A stretch of DNA of 64,000 nucleotides from Microbacterium esteraromaticum (GTDB lineage: Bacteria > Actinomycetota > Actinomycetes > Actinomycetales > Microbacteriaceae): assembly GCF_017303215.1 (NCBI RefSeq), contig NZ_JAEMWU010000001.1, positions 372,001 through 436,000 on the forward strand, given 5' to 3'. The notes below the pieces were generated by a model. It had not been told where the DNA came from. It saw only the letters and a list, made by a program, of their open reading frames with translations, and did not search any database. This document shows positions 29,164 through 36,690 of this stretch, one piece after another. The position numbers and the translations under genes are program-made. The first letter of the stretch is position 1; every line of letters begins with the position of its first letter.

Positions 29164-29237
29164 GGGGCTATAGCTCAGGCGGTTAGAGCGCTTCACTGAT
29201 AATGAAGAGGTCCCAGGTTCAAGTCCTGGTAGCCCCA
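29164..29237 (+). tRNA. tRNA-Ile (anticodon GAT)
   Basis: 74 nt cloverleaf. Acceptor stem GGGGCTA pairs with TAGCCCC; anticodon arm CTTCA-CTGATAA-TGAAG with GAT at 29198-29200; T arm GGTTCAAGTCC. CCA is not encoded. Confidence 0.97.
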
Positions 29238-29274
29238 CTCCGTTCGCGGAATCCCCGCGGTGACCGTGCCGCAT

Positions 29275-29347
29275 GGGGCCTTAGCTCAGTTGGTAGAGCG
29301 CTGCCTTTGCAAGGCAGATGTCAGGAGTTCGAATCTCCTAGGCTCCA
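29275..29347 (+). tRNA. tRNA-Ala (anticodon TGC)
   Basis: 73 nt cloverleaf. Acceptor GGGGCCT with AGGCTCC; anticodon arm CTGCC-TTTGCAA-GGCAG; T arm AGTTCGAATCT. The tRNA-Ile/tRNA-Ala pair downstream of gyrA is conserved in Actinomycetota. A terminator follows at once. Confidence 0.97.
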
Positions 29348-29352
29348 CAGTA

Positions 29353-29381
29353 GAAACCCCCGTGCTTTGCACGGGGGTTTC
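29353..29381 (+). terminator. Terminator after tRNA-Ala
   Basis: Perfect 13-bp stem (GAAACCCCCGTGC and complement) with a 3-base loop, followed by TTCGTTT. Confidence 0.88.
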
Positions 29382-29558
29382 TTCGTTTACGACGCCCGTC
29401 CCACACCCGAGGCGGGTTATAGGCCCCCGAGGCAGACGGTCGAAGAACCCGGCGCCGAGTATCTCGCCGCTAACTGATCGCCTGATATCCACGGGCGTAC
29501 GGCGCCCGGAATCCCCGCGGAATCAATAGAGTGGAAGTCCTCGCGGATGGAGACGGAA

Positions 29559-30404
29559 ATGACCGAGAAGATCGTCGTCGGAGTCACTGGGGCCTCAGGC
29601 AGCCGCCGTGCTGTCGATTGGGCCGCGGCACGTGCAGTGGCACGCAAGCAGCAGCTCGAACTGATCAACGTCGTCGGTGGTGCCGTCGGCATGATCGGTG
29701 AAGGAGCCGTGCTGCAGGCCGCCAGAGAGGCCGCGGACGAACTGCTCCGCGAAGAGGCCGAGCGGATCGCATCCGATGGTCTCACCGTCACCACGCGCAT
29801 CGAGACCGGCGACCCGGTTCACACGCTCATCGACGCGTCCAAGGACGCCGCCCTGCTCGTGATCGGCAGCGACTACCAGGGGCCGGGGCAGGGTCCTGCC
29901 CGTGGTTCGCACGGTATCCGCATCGCGGCCGCGTCGTCGAGCCCGGTCGTCGTCGTCCCCGACTTCGACATCACCGGGGAGCGCTCCGGTGTCGTCGTCG
30001 CGGTCGACGGCTCCCCCGTCTCGGAATCGGCCATCGCCTTCGCCGCCGCCGAGGCCGACCGACTCGGCGAGCCGCTCACCGCGCTGATCGTATGGACGCC
30101 CATCGCGGTACCCCGCAACGCGCTGATGGTGATGCCGCAGGCCTACCGTGAGGGCATGGAGCAGAGCGCCCGTGAGGCGCTGTCGCTCTCGTTGGCCGGC
30201 CTGCGTTCGCAGTACCCGGGTCTCGAGATCGAAGAGGCCGTCGCTGAGGGCTTCCCGTCGGTGATCATCAACGAGCTCGCCGAGAGCGCGCACCTCACGG
30301 TCGTCGGCAGCCGCGGTCACGGTGCCGTGCGTCGCTTCCTGCTGGGCTCGATCAGCCACGAGGTGCTGCAGCGACTCGCGACGGTGACCGCCGTCGTGCG
30401 CTGA
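29559..30404 (+). CDS. Universal stress protein, tandem UspA domains
   Basis: 281 residues made of two UspA domains (about 1-140 and 148-281). Domain 1 starts KIVVGVTGASGSRRAVDWAA and domain 2 starts SGVVVAVDGSPVSESAIAFAA. Domain 2 ends with the ATP-binding pattern VVGSRGHGAVRRFLLGSISHEVL. Domain 1 has a matching but altered VIGSDYQGPGQGPARGSHGIRIAAASSS. ATP-binding USPs of this type act in hypoxia and stress survival in actinobacteria. The start at 29559 follows GGAG with proper spacing; an ATG 12 bases upstream has none. Confidence 0.93.
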   Translation: MTEKIVVGVTGASGSRRAVDWAAARAVARKQQLELINVVGGAVGMIGEGAVLQAAREAADELLREEAERIASDGLTVTTRIETGDPVHTLIDASKDAALLVIGSDYQGPGQGPARGSHGIRIAAASSSPVVVVPDFDITGERSGVVVAVDGSPVSESAIAFAAAEADRLGEPLTALIVWTPIAVPRNALMVMPQAYREGMEQSAREALSLSLAGLRSQYPGLEIEEAVAEGFPSVIINELAESAHLTVVGSRGHGAVRRFLLGSISHEVLQRLATVTAVVR

Positions 30405-30447
30405 TCGCTGATCGACAGGTGATCGATCCGCGCACTACTGTGAACAG

Positions 30448-30876
30448 ATGGATCTGCGGGTAGCGGCGTACGGCGTCGTCACGGACGATGCCGGTCGCGT
30501 CCTGTTGGCGCGGTGGGTCGAGGGCCGTCGCGTCGCATGGACGATGCCCGGCGGAGGCCTCGAGGCGGGCGAGGATCCCGAACTCGCCGTGCGCCGGGAA
30601 CTGCGCGAAGAGACCGGTTTCGATATCGAGCCGACCGAACTGCTCGGCATCCACTCCCGGGTGATTCCCGCGTCACGGCGTGTGCGCCGAGACGACATGG
30701 ACACGCCGCTGCACACCCTGCGCATCGTCTACCGCGCCAGGATCATCGGAGGCACCCTGCGCTTCGAGAAGAACGGCTCGACCGATATGGCGGCCTGGTT
30801 CACTCTCGACGAGGTCGCCGAACTGCAGCGCGTCCGGCTCGTCGACACGGCGCTGCGGATGGCGCAGATCCTCTGA
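30448..30876 (+). CDS. Nudix hydrolase
   Basis: 142 residues. Complete Nudix box GGGLEAGEDPELAVRRELREETGFDIE (about residues 36-61), with the REXXEE core binding the metal. It opens with VAAYGVVTDDAGRVLLARW, as in MutT-like members. The substrate cannot be deduced. It lies 37 bp before the amidohydrolase gene and may share its transcript. Confidence 0.92.
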   Translation: MDLRVAAYGVVTDDAGRVLLARWVEGRRVAWTMPGGGLEAGEDPELAVRRELREETGFDIEPTELLGIHSRVIPASRRVRRDDMDTPLHTLRIVYRARIIGGTLRFEKNGSTDMAAWFTLDEVAELQRVRLVDTALRMAQIL

Positions 30877-30913
30877 AGCGACTCCCGCGCCCGCCGTGCC
30901 GCAAGATGGTGGG

Positions 30914-32098
30914 ATGCACTCGTCGTTGCTCGCCGTATCCGCCGTCCGCAACATCCGCCCGTGGGGCGGTGACCGAAGCGACATCCTCATCGAGAACGGC
31001 CTGATCACCGCCGTCGTTCCCGCCGAAGACCGCGCGCCCGCGCACGGAGAGATCGACGGCCGGGGCATGCTCGCCCTGCCCGGGCTCGTGAACGCGCACG
31101 CCCACGTCGACAAGTCGTGGTGGGGTCGCCCGTGGCAGTCCTACGGTGGCGAGCCGGGCACCGACGGACGGATCCGCCATGAGCGCGCCCGCCGCGACGA
31201 GTTGGGCATTCCCAGCGTCGAGACCACCGCCCAGGTGCTCGAACAGTTCGCGCGGCACGGCACCACCGCCATGCGCACGCACGTCGACGTCGACACGGGC
31301 ATCGGGCTGCGCGGCATCGACGCCGTGCGCGAGGCCGTAGCGGCGTACCAGGGGGCGTTGGCGTGCGAGATCGTCGCGTTTCCGCAGGACGGAGTGCTGC
31401 GCAGGCCGGGAGTGCTCGAGCTGCTCGCCGACGCCGCGCGCGCCGGCGTGGAGCACATCGGTGGTCTTGATCCGGCGGGCATCGACCGTGACCCGGTGGG
31501 GCAGATCGATGCGATCTTCGCGCTGGCGGATGAGCACGGGTGTGGCCTGGACATCCACCTGCACGACGGTGGGTCGCTCGGGGCGTTCCAGTTCGACCTG
31601 ATTCTGGATCGGACGCAGCGCCTCGGTCTGCAGGGCAGGGTCAATATCGCGCACGGCTTCGCCATCGTCGAGGTGGATGCTGTCCGCCGCCGCGATCTGC
31701 TGCACACGATGGCCGAACTCGACGTGACGATGACGACCGTCGCACCGGTGCGGATGCCGCAGCTGAGCGTGCACGAGTTCGATGACGCCGGCGTGCGCTA
31801 CGGACTCGGTACCGACGGCATCCGCGATCTGTGGAGTCCCTACGGAACGGGGGACGTGATGGGCATTGCGTGGCAGCACGCGCGCGGCGGAGGAATCGTG
31901 CGTGACGAGGACCTGCGGCGCGTGGTCGAACTGGCGACGTCGGCCGCCGCTCCGTTCGCGGGCGTGGAGCGCGCTGATCTCACGCCGGGATCGCGCGCGG
32001 ATGTGGTTCTGGTCGACGCCGAGAACCCGATGGATGCCCTGGTGCGCGTCGTTCCGCGCGAGATCGTCATCGGCGCCGGGCGTGTACTGCACGGTTGA
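30914..32098 (+). CDS. Amidohydrolase family protein (cytosine deaminase-like)
   Basis: 394 residues. Metal-dependent TIM-barrel hydrolase. The first metal motif is NAHAHVDK near residue 60. THVDVDTGIGLRG, DIHLHDGG, the His in VNIAHGFA and the Asp in GLGTDGIRDLWSPYGTGDV complete the CodA/cytosine-deaminase-like metal site. Substrates in this group include cytosine, guanidine-type and other cyclic amide compounds; I cannot tell which. The start at 30914 is the first ATG after the Nudix gene and gives the expected beta-sandwich N-terminus. Confidence 0.87.
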   Translation: MHSSLLAVSAVRNIRPWGGDRSDILIENGLITAVVPAEDRAPAHGEIDGRGMLALPGLVNAHAHVDKSWWGRPWQSYGGEPGTDGRIRHERARRDELGIPSVETTAQVLEQFARHGTTAMRTHVDVDTGIGLRGIDAVREAVAAYQGALACEIVAFPQDGVLRRPGVLELLADAARAGVEHIGGLDPAGIDRDPVGQIDAIFALADEHGCGLDIHLHDGGSLGAFQFDLILDRTQRLGLQGRVNIAHGFAIVEVDAVRRRDLLHTMAELDVTMTTVAPVRMPQLSVHEFDDAGVRYGLGTDGIRDLWSPYGTGDVMGIAWQHARGGGIVRDEDLRRVVELATSAAAPFAGVERADLTPGSRADVVLVDAENPMDALVRVVPREIVIGAGRVLHG

Positions 32099-32107
32099 CG
32101 ACCGAGA

Positions 32108-32581
32108 TCACTCCGGGACGGAGATGTCGGCGATCGTCGCGTCGTAGGCGCGCACGAGGGCATCCGCGTCGACGAACAGGCTGAAGCCGTGACTTCCGGC
32201 GCCCATCGCGACCCGGCGGCCGAGCACCGTCTCGTCGACGTACACGGGCCAGTCGACCGTGCTGCCGATCGGGACGATCGTGCCGCGTTCATAGCCGGTC
32301 GCGGCCAGTGCGAGGTCGGGTTCCGGCAACCGAAGCCGGTTGACGCCGACGACGGCGCGCAGCTTCGGCCACGAGATCGACCTGCCGCCGGGCACCAACG
32401 CGAACAAGTACGTGTCGTCCGACTTCTTGACCACCAGGGTCTTCACGATGTCGGACGGCGTGAGTCCGAGCAGGTCAGCGGCCTCGTGCAGACTGCGCGC
32501 GTCAGGCCGCTCGCGGATCTCGATCTCGAGACCGCGAGCGGTCGCAGCGTCGCGCACCCTGCGGTGCGGATCGGATGTCAC
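32108..32581 (-). CDS. YbaK/EbsC-family aminoacyl-tRNA deacylase
   Basis: 157 residues. YbaK/ProX-type fold: DIVKTLVVKKSDDTYLFALVPGGRSISWPKLRAVVG carries the conserved Lys of the editing site, and a late PVYVDETVLGRRVAMGAGSHGFSLFVDADAL segment has the GAGxxG pattern. Such proteins hydrolyse misacylated tRNAs (for example Cys-tRNA-Pro). GTG start at 32581 overlaps the upstream gene's stop (GTGA), so translation is coupled. It converges with the amidohydrolase gene. Confidence 0.9.
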   Translation of the reverse strand: MTSDPHRRVRDAATARGLEIEIRERPDARSLHEAADLLGLTPSDIVKTLVVKKSDDTYLFALVPGGRSISWPKLRAVVGVNRLRLPEPDLALAATGYERGTIVPIGSTVDWPVYVDETVLGRRVAMGAGSHGFSLFVDADALVRAYDATIADISVPE

Positions 32582-33066
32582 ACGTTGGGCGGCGACAGCG
32601 GGTCGTCAGCGACCCACAGCTCATCATCGGCACGCAGCGCCTGCCATGCGGCGACGACAACGCCCACGGCGGCAGCGGCACCGAGCACGATGGCGATGAC
32701 CGAACCGAGGCCCAGACCCTTCTTCTCGGGCACGGCCACGGGGACGGGCCGACCGGTCAGCACGTGCCGCTTCTGATTCGCGACATCCCATGCCGAAAGG
32801 GCGGTGCCGACGACGCCGCCGACGATCGGGACGACCCGCTCATCGACGACCTTCTTGCCGCGGTTCACCGTCGGAGCGACGTGGCGCTCGTAGGAGTCAT
32901 GCATCGCGGGCACGACCTGCTCACGGTTGAAGTTGCCGAGCTGGCGTCCGGCCTCGCGTGCGATGTCTGCGGCATCGGCCACGAGAACCTGCTGCGATTC
33001 CCAGAGTCGGCCGGCGTTCTTCTGAAGCTGGCGCAGTTCTTTCTTGCGCTTACGGCTGAGGTTCAC
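32578..33066 (-). CDS. Hypothetical single-pass membrane protein
   Basis: 162 residues. A basic, amphipathic N-terminus (MNLSRKRKKELRQLQKNAGRLWESQQ) is followed by a helical cytoplasmic region, a glycine-rich segment (VPIVGGVVGTALSAW), one clear transmembrane helix (GLGSVIAIVLGAAAAVGVVVAAW, about residues 117-140) and a short acidic tail. I do not recognise a family. It is coupled to the YbaK-like gene by a 4-bp overlap. Confidence 0.7.
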   Translation of the reverse strand: MNLSRKRKKELRQLQKNAGRLWESQQVLVADAADIAREAGRQLGNFNREQVVPAMHDSYERHVAPTVNRGKKVVDERVVPIVGGVVGTALSAWDVANQKRHVLTGRPVPVAVPEKKGLGLGSVIAIVLGAAAAVGVVVAAWQALRADDELWVADDPLSPPNV

Positions 33067-33203
33067 GTTGCTCTCCCGTCGGTCGGAGTCCGTTCAGCAC
33101 TCATCTAACCAGAACAGACTGAACGACAGCACAGTCTTGTGGATGTGCTGTAGGCGTACACGATACGCGGCTTGTTCAAGAGTCGCTCTGAGACAATGGA
33201 GCC

Positions 33204-33761
33204 ATGGCTCACGCTTCTCACGTCGCAACCCTGCACACCAACCACGGTGACATCGTCATCAACCTGTTCGGCGACCACGCGCCCAACACGGTCGCGAACT
33301 TCGTCGGCCTCGCCGATGGGTCGAAGGACTGGACCGACCCCGCCACGGGCAAGCCCGGTGAAGGTCCCCTGTACAAGGACGTCATCTTCCACCGCATCAT
33401 CCCGAACTTCATGATTCAGGGCGGTGACCCGCTCGGCCAGGGCATCGGCGGCCCCGGCTACAACTTCAACGACGAGATCCACCCCGAGCTGAACTTCAAC
33501 GCTCCGTACATCCTCGCCATGGCCAACGCCGGCCTGCGTCGCAACGCGATCACCGGTCAGGCCGAGGGCACCAACGGCTCGCAGTTCTTCATCACCACCG
33601 ACCCGACGCCGTGGCTGATGGGCAAGCACACCATCTTCGGCGAGGTCGCCGATGACGCCTCGAAGGCCGTCGTCGACGCGATCTCGGCCGTTCCCACCGG
33701 TGCCGGCGACCGCCCGGTCGAGCCGGTCGTGCTGCAGTCGATCGACATCGTCGCGGCCTGA
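33204..33761 (+). CDS. Cyclophilin-type peptidyl-prolyl cis-trans isomerase
   Basis: 185 residues, cytoplasmic (no signal peptide). Cyclophilin motifs: VIFHRIIPNFMIQGGDP (catalytic Arg in FHRI), GTNGSQFFIT and the Trp-containing TPWLMGKHTIFGEV. It accelerates proline isomerisation during protein folding. The location between the crgA/pkn block and gyrA is typical of Actinomycetota. It lies 21 bp upstream of the rhomboid gene, probably one operon. Confidence 0.95.
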   Translation: MAHASHVATLHTNHGDIVINLFGDHAPNTVANFVGLADGSKDWTDPATGKPGEGPLYKDVIFHRIIPNFMIQGGDPLGQGIGGPGYNFNDEIHPELNFNAPYILAMANAGLRRNAITGQAEGTNGSQFFITTDPTPWLMGKHTIFGEVADDASKAVVDAISAVPTGAGDRPVEPVVLQSIDIVAA

Positions 33762-33782
33762 CGAGAGCACGAGCCGATCCGG

Positions 33783-34670
33783 ATGACCTCGCCAGACCTC
33801 ACGCAGAACCGCGAGAATTTCTGCTACCGGCATCCGGATCGGCAGAGCTTCGTGCTCTGTCAGCGATGCATGCGCACGATCTGCCCCGAGTGCCAGACCC
33901 AGGCACCGGTCGGTGTGATCTGTCCGGAATGCATGAAGGCCGAGCGCAAGGCGCGCACGCCCGCCCAGCGCCGGGCGCAGCGCCGCTGGGGCGGATCGAT
34001 CGCCGCTGACGGGCGTCCACTCGTCACCTACGCGATCATCGCCGTCACCGCGGCGGTCAGCCTGCTGCAGATGGTTCCGGTCATCGGCGGCTACATCCAA
34101 CGCGCGCTCATCTTCGCCCCGGCCTTTCTCTACCCCGACCTGTCGGGTGCCCCGTTCGAGCCGTGGCGCATGCTCACCGCGATGCTGCTGCACGGCGGCT
34201 TCATCCACCTCGGTCTGAACATGCTCGCGCTGTGGATGCTGGGCCGGTCGCTCGAACCGATGCTGGGGCGCTGGCGCTTTCTGAGCCTGTACCTCATCAG
34301 CGGGTTCGGTGGCTCTGTCGCCGTCGCATGCCTGGCGCCCAACACGCTGACCGTCGGTGCATCGGGTGGCGTCTTCGGTCTGATGGCCGCGCTGCTGATC
34401 ATCGGTCGCCACATCGGTGCCAACGTCACGGGCATCCTCGTCGTGCTCGGCATCAACTTCGCGTTCGGACTGTTCGTCGGCGGCATCTCGTGGCAGGCAC
34501 ACCTGGGTGGTGCCCTCGTCGGTGCCGCCGTGGCCTACATCTTCACGCGCACGCGGCAGCGGCAGCAGCGCACCGCACAGATCTGGCTGCTGGTGGCGCT
34601 GGTCGTCGTGCTGATCGGGATCACCGCGTTCGTGCCGCCGGCGTTGATCGCCGCGGGCGTCTTCCGCTGA
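33783..34670 (+). CDS. Rhomboid intramembrane serine protease with N-terminal zinc-finger-like domain
   Basis: 295 residues. Residues 14-52 carry CYRHPDR...CQRC...CPEC...CPEC, a B-box-like zinc-binding pattern. Six helices follow. The catalytic pair is visible: Ser in LTVGASGGVFGLMAAL and His in SWQAHLGGALVGAAVAYI. The conserved HGGFIHLGLNMLALWMLG in helix 2 adds the oxyanion His/Asn. It cleaves transmembrane substrates within the bilayer; the substrates are unknown. Direct neighbour of the cyclophilin gene. Confidence 0.93.
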   Translation: MTSPDLTQNRENFCYRHPDRQSFVLCQRCMRTICPECQTQAPVGVICPECMKAERKARTPAQRRAQRRWGGSIAADGRPLVTYAIIAVTAAVSLLQMVPVIGGYIQRALIFAPAFLYPDLSGAPFEPWRMLTAMLLHGGFIHLGLNMLALWMLGRSLEPMLGRWRFLSLYLISGFGGSVAVACLAPNTLTVGASGGVFGLMAALLIIGRHIGANVTGILVVLGINFAFGLFVGGISWQAHLGGALVGAAVAYIFTRTRQRQQRTAQIWLLVALVVVLIGITAFVPPALIAAGVFR

Positions 34671-34703
34671 GTCCTGCGCGGCATCCGCAGGTTTTACACG
34701 GAG

Positions 34704-34777
34704 TTATCCACAGGACTCTCCACAGATGGGGAGAATTACACCGGTGTTATTCACAGTTCTCCCCCGTTGTTAACAAC
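34704..34777. other. DnaA-box-like cluster downstream of the rhomboid gene
   Basis: Exact DnaA box TTATCCACA at 34704-34712, near match TTATTCACA at 34747-34755, partial boxes in between (CTCCACAGA), then the palindrome GTTGTTAACAAC at 34766-34777. The gap holds no gene. Confidence 0.55.
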
Positions 34778-34790
34778 TTTCTGGGGATAG

Positions 34791-34826
34791 CACGAGGCCC
34801 CCTCACGTTCGTGAGGGGGCCTCGTG
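34791..34826. terminator. Bidirectional terminator between rhomboid and crgA
   Basis: Perfect 16-bp stem (CACGAGGCCCCCTCAC and complement) around GTTC, between convergent genes. Confidence 0.85.
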
Positions 34827-34844
34827 TCAAGAAGCGGATGCTGG

Positions 34845-35084
34845 TCAGCGCCAGCGTGTGGTCATCAGGAAGCCGATCAGCGCGATACCCAGGCCGATGC
34901 CGAGGTTCCAGGCGTCGAGGCCGGGGATCGGAAAGCGCGAACCTGAGATGTAGTACACCAGGATCCAGATGAGCCCGAGCAGCATGAAGCCGACCATGAC
35001 GGGCTTGAACCAGACAGCGTTGGGGGCCTCATCGGTGCCCTCGGGGCGGTCGACGGGCTCTTCGGGTACGCGGGATCGTGCCAT
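34845..35084 (-). CDS. crgA: Cell division protein CrgA
   Basis: 79 residues. Small actinobacterial divisome membrane protein. A charged N-terminus ends in NAVWFKPVMVGFMLLGLIWILVYYISG (first helix and the conserved W-F-P segment). A second helix, WNLGIGLGIALIGFLMTTRWR, ends with the family's basic tail. CrgA binds FtsZ, FtsQ and PBPs in mycobacteria. The ATG at 35084 gives the family length; a longer in-frame extension would run into the divergent sortase gene. Confidence 0.93.
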   Translation of the reverse strand: MARSRVPEEPVDRPEGTDEAPNAVWFKPVMVGFMLLGLIWILVYYISGSRFPIPGLDAWNLGIGLGIALIGFLMTTRWR

Positions 35085-35120
35085 GCGAGTCAGTCTAGCC
35101 CGGGTGAATAGACTTTCCCT

Positions 35121-35933
35121 ATGCACGAACACGGCTCCTCGCGCCGATCGAGCCGCGCAGCGCGCCGATCGCGCCCGAGGGCGACCTTCACGAGCGTCCT
35201 CGGCGAGCTGCTGCTGACGGCCGGCACGCTCGTGCTGCTGTTCGTCGCCTGGCAGATGTGGATCGGCGACATCATCATCGGCGCCGAGAACAACGCCAAG
35301 GGCGCCGAGCTGTCGCAGGAATGGGCGGCCGTTCCGGCCCCCGAGCCGCCGCCCGCCATCGAGCAGGACGGCGAGCTTGTCTACGAGCCGCCCGTGCTGC
35401 CCCACCCGGACGACGCCGAGATCTTCGCGAACATGCTCATCCCCCGGTTCGGCGACGATTACAACGTGCACATCGCCGGCGGCACCAGCCGCGCCCGCAC
35501 CCTCGACACGATCGGCATCGGGCTCTACGAGCAGTCGAAGATGCCCGGTGAGGTGGGCAACTTCTCACTGGCCGGTCATCGCACCACGTGGGGCATGCCG
35601 TTCAACAAGGTCGACAAGCTCAAGCTGGACGACGCGATCGTGGTCGAGACGCCCGAGGGCTGGTTCACGTACCGTTTCCGCACTCTCCAGTACGTCACGC
35701 CCACCCAGGTGGATGTGCTGCTGGACGTGCCCCAGATGCCCGAGCTCGACACCGACGAGCGCTACATCACCCTCACCGCGTGCTCACCGCTGTACTCGCT
35801 CGCCGAGCGCATCGTCGCCTACGGCGTGTTCGAGTCGTTCCAGCCGAGGGCCGAGGGCCCGCCGGCATCACTGGCATCGGTCGAGGCGGCGACGCCGTCG
35901 GCCGGAGCCGCACCGTCCGAAGGAGTCCGCTGA
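35121..35933 (+). CDS. Class E sortase
   Basis: 270 residues. A basic N-terminus, one transmembrane helix (about residues 28-50) and an extracellular sortase barrel. The catalytic triad is visible: His in NFSLAGHRTTWG, Cys in YITLTACSPLYS and Arg in SLAERIVAYGVF. The TLTAC form is typical of class E housekeeping sortases of high-GC Gram-positives, which anchor proteins bearing LAXTG-like signals. The tail is low-complexity Ala/Pro/Glu. Coupled to the next small gene by TGATG. Confidence 0.92.
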   Translation: MHEHGSSRRSSRAARRSRPRATFTSVLGELLLTAGTLVLLFVAWQMWIGDIIIGAENNAKGAELSQEWAAVPAPEPPPAIEQDGELVYEPPVLPHPDDAEIFANMLIPRFGDDYNVHIAGGTSRARTLDTIGIGLYEQSKMPGEVGNFSLAGHRTTWGMPFNKVDKLKLDDAIVVETPEGWFTYRFRTLQYVTPTQVDVLLDVPQMPELDTDERYITLTACSPLYSLAERIVAYGVFESFQPRAEGPPASLASVEAATPSAGAAPSEGVR

Positions 35934-36088
35934 TGTACGCCGCCCTGTGGCGCCTGCTGCCCGGCCCGTGGTGGGTGCGGCTGCTGATCGTACTGATCGT
36001 GCTCGCCGCCGTGCTGTACGCCCTGTTCTTCCACGTCTTCCCGTGGGTGAGCCCGTACATCCTGCCCGAAGAGGTCGACCTGGCATGA
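35933..36088 (+). CDS. 51-residue membrane protein between sortase and amidotransferase
   Basis: 51 residues, mostly one hydrophobic helix (VRLLIVLIVLAAVLYALFFHVF), with Trp-rich flanks (ALWRLLPGPWWVR, PWVSPYILPEE). Start overlaps the sortase stop (TGATG) and its stop overlaps the next start (ATGA), so translation is coupled on both sides. Family and function are not recognised; location suggests the membrane side of the sortase/wall system. Confidence 0.75.
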   Translation: MYAALWRLLPGPWWVRLLIVLIVLAAVLYALFFHVFPWVSPYILPEEVDLA

Positions 36089-36690
36089 GCGTGCGCGTGC
36101 TGGTCGTCGACAACCACGACAGCTTCGTGCACACCCTCATCGGATACCTGCGCGAACTCGGCGCGGACGTCACGATGGTCGAGGCCGATGCGTCCGACGC
36201 CGACTGGCCGGCGCTGCTCGGTGCACACGATGCGGTGATGATCTCACCCGGGCCCGGCACACCCGCCGACGCCGGTGCATCCGTCGCCGTCGTAAGGCTG
36301 GCGGCAGACCGGCGGATGCCCCTGCTCGGCGTCTGCCTCGGACACCAGGCGATCGGCGAGGCATTCGGCGCAACCGTGGCACGCGCCCCCGAACTGATGC
36401 ACGGGATGGTGTCGCACGTCACTCACGACGGTTCGGCGCTGTTCACGGGCATCCGATCGCCCTTCGACGCCGGGCGCTACCACTCGCTCGCTCTCGCGGA
36501 TCTGCCGGCGACGCTGGGCGTCACCGCGCGCGCCGAGCACGGCACCGTGATGGCCGTCGCTCACGAGGAGCTACCGATCGTCGGCGTGCAGTTCCACCCC
36601 GAGAGCGTGCTTACCGAAAGCGGGCATCGGATGCTGCAGAACTGGCTGTCAGGGGTCGCCGCGTCGACTCACTCGCCGGCGACGCAGTGA
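36085..36690 (+). CDS. Anthranilate/aminodeoxychorismate synthase glutamine amidotransferase subunit
   Basis: 201 residues. Class I glutamine amidotransferase: N-terminal VLVVDNHDSFVHTLIGYL, oxyanion PGPGTPADAG, nucleophile Cys in GVCLGHQAIGEAFG (about residue 80) and the His/Glu pair in GVQFHPESVLTESG. TrpG and PabA cannot be told apart by sequence; no partner synthase lies beside it. In this spot it is common in Actinomycetota. Its 3' end overlaps the convergent pknB by 22 bases. Confidence 0.92.
   Translation: MSVRVLVVDNHDSFVHTLIGYLRELGADVTMVEADASDADWPALLGAHDAVMISPGPGTPADAGASVAVVRLAADRRMPLLGVCLGHQAIGEAFGATVARAPELMHGMVSHVTHDGSALFTGIRSPFDAGRYHSLALADLPATLGVTARAEHGTVMAVAHEELPIVGVQFHPESVLTESGHRMLQNWLSGVAASTHSPATQ

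Noticed and set aside
36669..36690. Frameshift or misassembly at the amidotransferase/pknB ends
   Set aside because: A 22-bp convergent overlap with both products ending normally; not unusual.
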